Assembly: GCA_026122225.1 (NCBI GenBank)
Contig: JANEZZ010000806.1
Coordinates: forward strand, 616,596 to 680,595
DNA from: Heloderma charlesbogerti
Taxonomy: Eukaryota > Chordata > Lepidosauria > Squamata > Helodermatidae
Direction of reading: 5' to 3'
Length of the DNA stretch: 64,000 nt
The notes under the pieces were generated by a model. The model did not search any database and was not told the DNA's origin. It saw only the letters and a list, made by a program, of their open reading frames with translations. Positions 56,339-64,000 of the stretch are shown here, one piece after another. How positions within the stretch are numbered: position 1 is the first letter of the stretch; each line of letters starts with the position of its first letter. A program made the translations under genes and the position numbers.

Positions 56339-57362
56339 TAGGGATGTACGAAAATCACTTACCTTTCGGGGATTATGCTAATGGTTGGGGGGAGGCGTTC
56401 CGTCCCTCCCCCCGGAATCCGCACCGGGGGGGAGGCGCTCTGTTCCTCCCCCCCCAGAATCCTGGCTGGCCGGCTCCGCTCCGCAGGGATTCTGCGGAGC
56501 CGCCGTCCGGCTCTGCCAGTGGTCGGACATCCGGCCATAGCCACCACCGTTTGCGTCCCTGCAGTCAGCCGTGATAGGCTACATAAATGTTTACGTAGCC
56601 TATCACGGCTGATTTAAAGGGGAAAAAAACACACGTACGCAAATGGCGGCGCCCATGGGCGCCGCCATTTGTGTTCCTTATTTTGGCATGTCTTAGTCTA
56701 CATAAACATTTACATAGACTAAGACGGCGAAAATAAGGGGAACGCAAATAGCATAGATGCTACGCTACTTGCGTTCCCCTTATTTTCACCGTCTTAGTCT
56801 ACGTAAACGTTTACGTAGACTAAGACGGCGAAAATAAGGGGAACGCAAGTAGCGTAGCATCTACACTATTTGCGTTCCCCTTATTTTCGCCGTCTTAGTC
56901 TATGTAAATGTTTACGTAGACTAAGACGTGCCAAAATAAGGAACGCAAATGGCGGCGCCCATGGGCGCCGCCATTTGCGTACGTGTGTTTTTTTTCCCCT
57001 TTAAATCAGCCATGATAGGCTACGTAAAGATTTATGTAGCCTATCACGGTGTTTTTTAAAAATCTAGCCGTGATAGGCTACGCAAATCTTTACGTAGCCT
57101 ATCACTTTTTTTTTTTTAACTGGAAATGGCGGTGGTGGCAGCCGGTCGGAAGACCGGCCGCTGCCGCACCACCGCCGGAGCCGCCGCTGGAGCTGCCGCT
57201 GGAGCCTCCGCTGGAGCCGCCACCACCAGGAAGATCCGCCCAAGGTAAGTCCCGTCCCGGGGGGGTGGGGGGTGGCAGACCATTCCGCCACCGATTTTGG
57301 GGTGCCGAATGCGTTGGCATTCGGCCTCCCCGAGATCCATGGCAGAATTCTCTGACATCCTA
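56339..57362. mobile_element. TAGGGATG-family element (about 1020 bp)
   Basis: Left TAGGGATGTACGAAAATC, right GAATTCTCTGACATCCTA (one C lost). Flanking octamers CTCTGCAG and AGTTTTCC do not match. Outward donors: minus AGGTAAGT (56357-56364) and plus AGGTAAGT (57243-57250). The centre is a series of TTAGTCTACGTAAACGTTTACGTAGACTAA-type hairpins alternating with AAAATAAGGGGAACGCAA. Confidence 0.85.
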
Positions 57363-59540
57363 AGTTTTCCTTTGGTCAAAATTGAGTGTTTGCCATGAGA
57401 CAGTATCCATTCCAGATGCTTCTGGAAGTTTCAGTGGCATAAGGTGCTAATCAAATTACTCTATTACTGCCATGGCCTCCAGCAACTTTATGATATACAT
57501 ACTGATGGTCTTTGATACTCCACCCTCCTAAACATGATTAGCCTTTAAAAAAAATCACTCATATTAATTTTAGATGGAAGAGTTTATGGTAGATGCAATG
57601 TTGATTTCCCCCATTTTGTTTTAATGCTGTGGTTCTTTTTAGAAAAAAAATGAATCAAATTTCCTCAGGTTCAAGGTTTATTTTAAAGAATAACATTAGT
57701 GTACATCATTTTCCATCTACCTATCATTTTACAGCTCATACTTCAGAAGTAAAGCCTCTTTGATGCAATAGGATTTCTACTTTAGTATTCATAGGAGTGC
57801 ATTATATATTACCACCATGATCCAGCTACAGAGGCGTATGCATGGAAGTAGCGTCTCAGCAACCACGAATTAGATATGCATCCAAATATGCTTTAGAATG
57901 TGTATCAGATGATGGATGCTATCTCTCACCACTGCACTGTTTCCAGTGGGATGGGCATTCAAATGCAAACATTCCTCAGCTATATTCAGGCACGTGTCAA
58001 ATGTAAGACCCTTCTGAAAGTATGACTAGAGCTGGATCAGGATGTTTATTTATATTTGTATCCCTATCCCTTTCCCTTTAATAAAATATTTTCTAAACTA
58101 AAGGGTCCTAATGTTTGTAGGCTGCAATCCTATATATCCTTACCTGAGGGTAAGTCTATTGACATGCCTGGGATTGTAAACAAGCCTAGGATTGTGCTGT
58201 TAGGATCTCTTGATATGGAAGATATAAACAATCTTGCATACAAATACCTAAATATTTTGCTGACTCTCAGTGTTATTGTTCCATTGTTATTTTCTTTCTT
58301 ATGTTCCACTTTTCTATTCTTTTAAAATTCTACTATGTCTTTTTCTTTTCAAAGATACGGTCAACAGACCTATACAGAGTATACAAGGAGTAGGCATACT
58401 ATTCACCTTCCTACACCTTTTTTTTTAAAGTATCAATCTGGGCTCCAAAGGACCCTTTAAGCTGCATTCCTATGGTTTCTGTGAGGGCATCTCAGGGGCC
58501 ATTAGTTAGACTGGAAACCCTCAAGGCCCTCGTCTTTCCAATGTCAGATCTCTAACATTGGCAGAGGCATAACAGGAGCAGACCAGGGTGTGTGTCATGG
58601 CCAGATTGGCCTGGGGAAGCTTTGGATCTAGAGGACACTCCCTGCCATGCCAGTGGGAAAATGTATGACACCCAGAAATAATTGTCAAGACAAAACAAAA
58701 AATGGGGGAAAAGAAAAATCCTCCCTTCCACCCTGCCAGCCAGGGCTTTGGAAAAGGCAGTTCCTTTGCCTTGGATCTTTCTGCCCCACCAGTGGGATTG
58801 CTCTGCCCAAGCCCTAGATGGAAACAAAAATATGGGGTAGCATACAACTAACTTTTCCCTCTAACAGAAAGATTTCCAACAGAATGTGTTAGGACTGGGA
58901 GGTTCCAGTGTATCTTGTTCTGAGTGGCTACACAAAGTTTTTTGAAAAGTTCGAAAGCAAGGGGAAATAACCTCACCACCTTATTTAAGTAAACCAAACC
59001 CTCCCACCATGAAAATTTTGCAGAAACTCTTTCACCCCACCCCAAAGGGAAAGAATCCCCCCACCATTTGTAGGAGATGAATGGTTCCCCCTCTCCCAAA
59101 TGGCAAAGGGAATTTGTTGCAGCATTTCAGAAAATAGATCCCAATCTAATTTCTGCCCACCCCTGCTGTAGGATATCCATGACCTATTCCTGCTACACAG
59201 GCACTATGGTATTTTCAGAATGATTTTCTATCATCTCTCTATAGATTATTCTGTCTTGGTTTTTGTGTAAGCAGGATGTTCCATCCATCAGCCATCATGG
59301 ATTAAGTTATGCAATGCAGACCACAATGTGCAGTGACCAGGTCTACTGTAGAAAGATGCTTAACAGACAAACAGTTGAGATCTCATGCAACGATCGAAAC
59401 TAAGCCATAACTGGAATTATTATGTGGCTGGGGGGAGGGGATTTTGTGTGGAGGGGAAGGGTACATTGGGGCAATTATATATCCTTGCAAAACAGGAAAA
59501 GCTTGAACAGAACTAGGCGATTATTTTTTAAACTGAAGGT
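57363..59540. other. Non-coding stretch with one old interspersed repeat
   Basis: 58118-58205 (GGCTGCAATCCTATATATCC ... CCTAGGATTGTGCTG) resembles a dispersed squamate repeat whose ends mirror each other. Otherwise no gene recognised. Confidence 0.4.
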
Positions 59541-59614
59541 ACATTTTGACCCCTTCATGGATCACTGCCTTGTTGTGGCGAAGGGGCTTGCGTAACTCAG
59601 TGAAGCCATAAGCT

Positions 59615-62434
59615 ATGCCGTGCAGGGCCACCCAAGACGGACAGGTCATGGCAGAGAGTTCTGACAAAATGTGGTCCACTGGAGAAGGAAATGGCAACCC
59701 ACTCCAGTATTCTTGCCAAGAAAACCCCATGGAACTTATCACAAGGCTAAAAGAGATGACGCCGGAAGATGAGCCCCTCAGGTCGGAAGGTGTCCAATAT
59801 GCTACTGGGGAAGAGCAGAGGGTATTTCCAAGTAGCGCCAGAAAGAGTGAAGCGGCTGGGCCAAAGCCGAAAGGACACTCAGCTGTGGATGTGTCTGGTG
59901 GTGAAAAGAAAATCCGATGCTGTAAAGAACAATATTGTTTAGGAACCTGGAATGTCAGATCAATGAATCAAGGTAAGCTGGAGGTGGTCAAACATGAGAT
60001 GGCAAGATTGAACATCGACATCTTGGGAATCAGCGAACTAAAATGGACAGGCATGGGCGAATTTAATTCAGGTGACCATCATATCTACTATTGTGGGCAA
60101 GAATCCCTTAGAAGAAATGGAGTAGCACTCATAGTCAACAAAAGGGTGGGAAAAGCAGTACTGGGGTACAATCTTAAAAATGATAGAATAATCTCAGTAC
60201 GAATCCAAGGCAAACCATTCAACATCACAGTAATTCCAGTCTATGCCCCAACCACTGAGGCCGAAGAAGCTGAGGTTGATCGGTTCTATGAAGACCTACA
60301 ACACCTTCTAGAACTAACACCAAAAAAAGACGTCCTCTTCATCATAGGGGATTGGAATGCTAAAGTAGGAAATCAAGAAATCACCGGGATAACAGGCAGG
60401 CATGGCCTTGGTGTACAAAATGAAGCAGGACAAAAGCTAATAGAGTTTTGCCAAGAGAACATGCTGATCATAGCAAACACTCTTTTCCAACAGCACAAGA
60501 GGCGACTCTACACATGGACGTCACCAGATGGTCAATATCGAAATCAGATTGATTATGTCCTTTGCAGCCAAAGATGGAGAAGCTCCATACAGTCAGTAAA
60601 AACAAGACCTGGAGCTGACTGTGGCTCAGATCATGAGCTGCTTCTTGCAAAATTTCGGCTTAAATTGAAGAACGTCGGGAAAACCACTAAACCATTCAGG
60701 TATGACCTAAATCATATCCCTGATGAATATACAGTGGAGGTGAGGAATAGATTTCAGGGATTAGACCTGATAGACAGAGTGCCTGAGGAACTATGGATGG
60801 AGGTCCGTAACATTGTTCAGGAGGAAGCAACGAAATCCATCCCAAAGAAAAAGAAATGCAAGAAAGCAAAGTGGCTGTCTGATGAGGCTTTACAAGTAGC
60901 TCACGAAAGAAGGGAAGCGAAAAGCAAGGGAGAAAGGGGAAGATATAGCCAACTGAATGCAGAGTTCCAGAGAATAGCAAGGAGAGACAAGAAGGCCTTC
61001 TTAAGTGAACAATGCAAAGAAATCGAGGAAAACAATAGAATGGGAAAGACTAGAGATCTCTTCAAGAAAATTGGAGATCTCAAGGGAACGTTTTGTGCAA
61101 AGACGGGCATGATAAAGGACAAAGAAGGCAGGGACCTAACAGAAGCAGATGAGATTAAGAAGAGGTGGCAAGAATACACAGAAGAACTATACAGGAAAGA
61201 TCTGAATGTCCCTGATAGCCATGATAGTGCGGTCACTGAACTTGAGCCGGACATCCTCAAGAGTGAAGTCAAGTGGGCCTTAGGAAGCATTAGTAACAAT
61301 AAAGCTAGCGGAGATGACAGTATTCCAGCCGAGCTATTTAAAATCCTAAAAGATGATGCTGTTAAAGTGCTGCATTCAATATGCCAACAAATCTGGAACA
61401 CTCAACAGTGGCCACAAGACTGGAAAAGGTCAGTTTACATTCCAATTCCAAAGAAGGGCAACGCCAAAGAGTGTTCAAACTACCGCACCATTGCGCTCAT
61501 TTCACATGCCAGCAAGGTGATGCTCAAAATCCTACAAGCTAGGCTTCAGCAGTATGCGAACCGAGAACTACCGGAAGTACAAGCTGGGTTTAGAAGAGGC
61601 AGAGGAACTAGAGATCAAATCGCCAACATTCGCTGCATCATGGAGAAAGCAAGAGAATTCCAGAAAAACATCTATTTCTGCTTCATTGACTACGCTAAAG
61701 CCTTTGATTGTGTGGATCACAACAAACTGTGGCAAATTCTTAAAGTGATGGAAGTACCAGACCACCTTACCTGTCTCCTGAGAAACCTGTACGAGGGTCA
61801 AGAAGCAACAGTAAGAACCAGACATGGAACAACCGATTGGTTCAAAATTGGGAAAGGAGTACGACAAGGCTGCATATTGTCACCCTGCTTATTTAACTTA
61901 TATGCAGAGTACATCATGAGAAATGCCGGGTTGGATGAATCAGAGGTCGGAATTAAGATTGCTGGGAGAATTATCAACAACCTCCGATATGCAGAGGATA
62001 CCACCCTAATGGCAGAAAGCGAAGAGGATCTAAAGAGCCTCTTGTTGAGGGTGAAAGAGGAGAGTGCAAAAGCTGGTTTGAAACTCAACATTAAAAAAAC
62101 GAAGATCATGGCATCTGGCCCCATCACTTCCTGGCATATAGAAGGGGAAGAAATGGAAGCAGTGACAGATTTTACTTTCTTGGGCTCCAAGATCACCGCA
62201 GACGGTGACTGTAGCCATGAAATTAAAAGACGCTTGCTCCTTGGGAGGAAAGCTATGGCCAACCTAGACAGCATAGTAAGAAGCAGAGACATCACCTTGC
62301 CGACAAAGGTCCGTCTAATCAAAGCTATGGTTTTCCCAGTAGTAATGTATGGCTGTGAGAGCTGGACTATAAGGAAGGCTGAGCGCCGAAGAATTGATGC
62401 TTTCGAACTGTGGTGCTGGAGAAGACTCTTATGA
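59615..62434 (+). CDS. BovB ORF2 endonuclease/reverse transcriptase, nearly intact
   Basis: 939 codons from ATG 59615. An N-terminal extension of about 100 residues precedes an apurinic-type endonuclease: GTWNVRS (110-116), ISELKW, VYAPT, GDWNAKVG and the SDH triad (338-340). The reverse transcriptase follows with IPIPKKGNAKECSNYRTIAL, FIDYAKAFDCVDH, GVRQGCILSPCLFNLYAEY and the catalytic box at residues 792-795 reading YAED, where the family has YADD. A TGA at 62432-62434 ends the frame; the truncated copy at 41737 has CGA there, so this is probably CpG decay. The same frame continues from 62435 to 62758. This protein makes a nick in target DNA and copies its own RNA there. The changed catalytic box and the stop make activity doubtful. 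Confidence 0.9.
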   Translation: MPCRATQDGQVMAESSDKMWSTGEGNGNPLQYSCQENPMELITRLKEMTPEDEPLRSEGVQYATGEEQRVFPSSARKSEAAGPKPKGHSAVDVSGGEKKIRCCKEQYCLGTWNVRSMNQGKLEVVKHEMARLNIDILGISELKWTGMGEFNSGDHHIYYCGQESLRRNGVALIVNKRVGKAVLGYNLKNDRIISVRIQGKPFNITVIPVYAPTTEAEEAEVDRFYEDLQHLLELTPKKDVLFIIGDWNAKVGNQEITGITGRHGLGVQNEAGQKLIEFCQENMLIIANTLFQQHKRRLYTWTSPDGQYRNQIDYVLCSQRWRSSIQSVKTRPGADCGSDHELLLAKFRLKLKNVGKTTKPFRYDLNHIPDEYTVEVRNRFQGLDLIDRVPEELWMEVRNIVQEEATKSIPKKKKCKKAKWLSDEALQVAHERREAKSKGERGRYSQLNAEFQRIARRDKKAFLSEQCKEIEENNRMGKTRDLFKKIGDLKGTFCAKTGMIKDKEGRDLTEADEIKKRWQEYTEELYRKDLNVPDSHDSAVTELEPDILKSEVKWALGSISNNKASGDDSIPAELFKILKDDAVKVLHSICQQIWNTQQWPQDWKRSVYIPIPKKGNAKECSNYRTIALISHASKVMLKILQARLQQYANRELPEVQAGFRRGRGTRDQIANIRCIMEKAREFQKNIYFCFIDYAKAFDCVDHNKLWQILKVMEVPDHLTCLLRNLYEGQEATVRTRHGTTDWFKIGKGVRQGCILSPCLFNLYAEYIMRNAGLDESEVGIKIAGRIINNLRYAEDTTLMAESEEDLKSLLLRVKEESAKAGLKLNIKKTKIMASGPITSWHIEGEEMEAVTDFTFLGSKITADGDCSHEIKRRLLLGRKAMANLDSIVRSRDITLPTKVRLIKAMVFPVVMYGCESWTIRKAERRRIDAFELWCWRRLL

Positions 62435-62758
62435 GTCCCCTGGACTGCAAGGAGGTCCAATCAGTCCATCCTAAAGGAAATCAACCCTGAGTGCTCATTG
62501 GAAGGACAGATAATGAAGCTGAAGCTCCAATATTTTGGCCACCTAATGCGAAGAGAAAACTCCCTGGAAAAGACCCTGATGCTGGGAAAGACTGAAGGCA
62601 AAAGGAGAAGGGGACGGCAGAGGATGAGATGGCTAGATAGCATCACGGATGCAATGAATATGAACTTGAGTACACTCCGGGAGAGAGCGCAGGACAGGAA
62701 GGCCTGGCGTGCTATGGTCCATGGGGTCACGAAGAGTCGGACACGACTGAATGACTGA
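62435..62758 (+). pseudogene. BovB ORF2 C-terminus after the premature stop
   Basis: In frame with 59615-62434. Shows YFGHLMRRENSLEKTLMLGK and a basic GKRRRGRQRMRWLDSI segment, ending RKAWRAMVHGVTKSRT. Same C-terminus as in the 41737-42160 copy. Confidence 0.9.
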
Positions 62759-62775
62759 ACAACAACAACAACAAC

Positions 62776-63450
62776 ATTTCAATATTTTATTTAAATAGTG
62801 CAGAAGAATGAAAATGCAAGGAATTGGACAGGAGCAAGCCCATTGCTCCACTATCCTAGTTACTGTTTATTTGAAACATAAGCGATGCTGTGCAAGGAAT
62901 AAAAAAACTTCATAGAATCTTTCGAGGTGGGAAATTTCTCCTGAATCCCAGACATGTTCATAATTCAGGGCCAAACTACACATTCTACTAATCACATTAT
63001 TGTAGTTCAGCCTGCTGTTCTTCTCTACTTTCATGTAAGTGCATGTAGTCCCAATTCAGATCAGGACCATGACACTTCAGGAAAGGAGGATTAAAGCTTC
63101 CACCCCATTTTCAATCTGAAATGCCCCCACCTCCCAACTAGTAGATTAAAAAAAGAAAAGAAAAAATAAGAGCCTCCATTGATTCCAATGGAAACTTTTC
63201 TTCTTTTTTTAACTCCTCTGCAGGATGACAGTGGAACTTCAAAATGAGGATGGGTGCAAGGAAAGGTTAAACTCTCCTCTCCTGAAGCATCATGGTCCTG
63301 ATCCAGATCAGAATCACATGCACTTACACAAAAGTAAAGAAAAATATAGCAGGCTGAACGACAACAATGCAATTAGTAGAACATGCAATGTGGCCCTCAG
63401 ACCTGGGGTATGAGCAAAATCCATCTGCTAAGTTACGTCACTTGAGATTT
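62776..63450. other. Non-coding stretch with inverted repetition
   Basis: 62970-63110 and 63225-63400 share inverted segments (GGGCCAAACTACACATTCTA / ATGTGGCCCTC; AGTGCATGTAGTCC-type / CACATGCACTTACAC), so this may be another degraded foldback element of about 430 bp. No gene seen. Confidence 0.4.
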
Positions 63451-64000
63451 AAAAAATTTTATACTTTATCATATCCACCACCCCTCATCCTCCTTTAACA
63501 AGAACCTAATCCCTTCTTCAAAAACAACCTATCAAACAAAACATAAAAACAAACATCAACCAAATATATTTAATCCCACACAACAAACACAAATCCTCTC
63601 ATCCATATACAATACAAATCCAAAATGTAAAAAAAAACTAGAAAACAAATAATAATCAAAAAAAAATAAAACCACTCCAATACTATCATTAAAACCTCAT
63701 TCCTTTTCAACTCCTATGTTATCATTTCATAATCCACATCCCCTTACACTAACAATTCCTTATACATAATTATAATAACTCTTTAACCCTATCTTAAAAT
63801 TAAAACAATTCACTTAAAAATAATTATTAACAACTATTGATTCATCTAGATATTAATCCTAGTTTAAAATTTAACTATCATCACACTCTATTCCTTCCCC
63901 AGCTCTTAATAACCTCCCAAACCCACTTTCATAAAATACCCCTCCTCCCATCAACCCCAAGACCAACTTCCAATCAGACCACACTAAAACTTAAAATCAA
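63451..64000. repeat. G-depleted, C/A/T-rich tract running off the window
   Basis: By eye, only about 10 G in the last 520 bases, against roughly a quarter C. No simple unit repeats. Open frames and domains are absent. It may be the 3' part of a repeat whose rest lies beyond the window. Confidence 0.6.

Larger units (their letters stand above)
59551..62775 (+). mobile_element. Full-length BovB (RTE-clade) LINE
   Basis: 3225 bp, starting CCCTTCATGGATCACTGCC and ending with the BovB 3' tail GAACAACAACAACAACAAC. Flanks ACATTTTGA and ACATTTCAA suggest the target duplication. The same 5' end is present in the antisense copy at 53873, so this is the full element. One long frame (59615-62434) with a single stop before the remaining C-terminus (to 62758). 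Confidence 0.95.

Overview
This window looks like intergenic DNA from a squamate reptile (lizard or snake). The basis is its repeat content: full-length and truncated BovB (RTE-clade) LINEs with the characteristic CAACAA tail, CR1/L2-like LINEs, a Sauria-type tRNA SINE, a 5S rRNA-derived SINE-like piece, a gammaretrovirus-like endogenous retrovirus (ERV) and many hAT elements. No host exon, tRNA gene or rRNA gene could be supported. The species cannot be named from this sequence.

Layout. 1-1250 is a left-truncated copy of a CpG-rich foldback transposon, here called the TAGGGATG family. 2264-3157 and 7921-10497 hold older hAT-type elements nested in one another. 5881-6120 is a Sauria-type SINE. 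12989-21833 is an 8.8-kb ERV with two 366-bp LTRs (4 differences), a 4-bp target duplication AGCC, a tRNA-His primer site, an open gag, and damaged pol and env. Its env is split by a 922-bp TAGGGATG element. 21838-32592 is mostly unannotated, with a tRNA-type SINE split by a small hAT MITE, simple repeats and an old hAT copy. 32598-40132 is a transposon nest made largely of TAGGGATG elements inside one another. 41737-42160 is a truncated BovB. 42625-44640 is an antisense CR1/L2-like LINE with an unclassified insertion. 47655-55103 is a sense CR1/L2-like LINE split by a full-length antisense BovB, which is itself split by four TAGGGATG insertions; the same CR1 also carries a candidate solo LTR. 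56339-57362 is another TAGGGATG element. 59551-62775 is a full-length BovB with one 939-codon open frame. From about 63450 to the end the + strand is almost free of G.

The most interesting system is the TAGGGATG family. Its copies are about 465-1020 bp and end in TAGGG(A/G)TG...CA(T/C)CCCTA. Most are flanked by 8-bp target duplications, seven of them perfect, which is the hAT signature. Each copy is a large palindrome built from smaller palindromes (arm TGATAGGCTACGT). Nearly every terminus carries an outward-reading AG|GTAAGT-like splice-donor motif next to a CpG-rich segment with ATGGCGGC (YY1-like) motifs. No transposase was found in the window, so the copies are non-autonomous. Insertion into a young ERV and into each other implies recent, repeated activity.

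Order of events that the sequence shows: CR1, then BovB into CR1, then TAGGGATG elements into BovB; ERV, then a TAGGGATG element into env; TAGGGATG elements into TAGGGATG elements.
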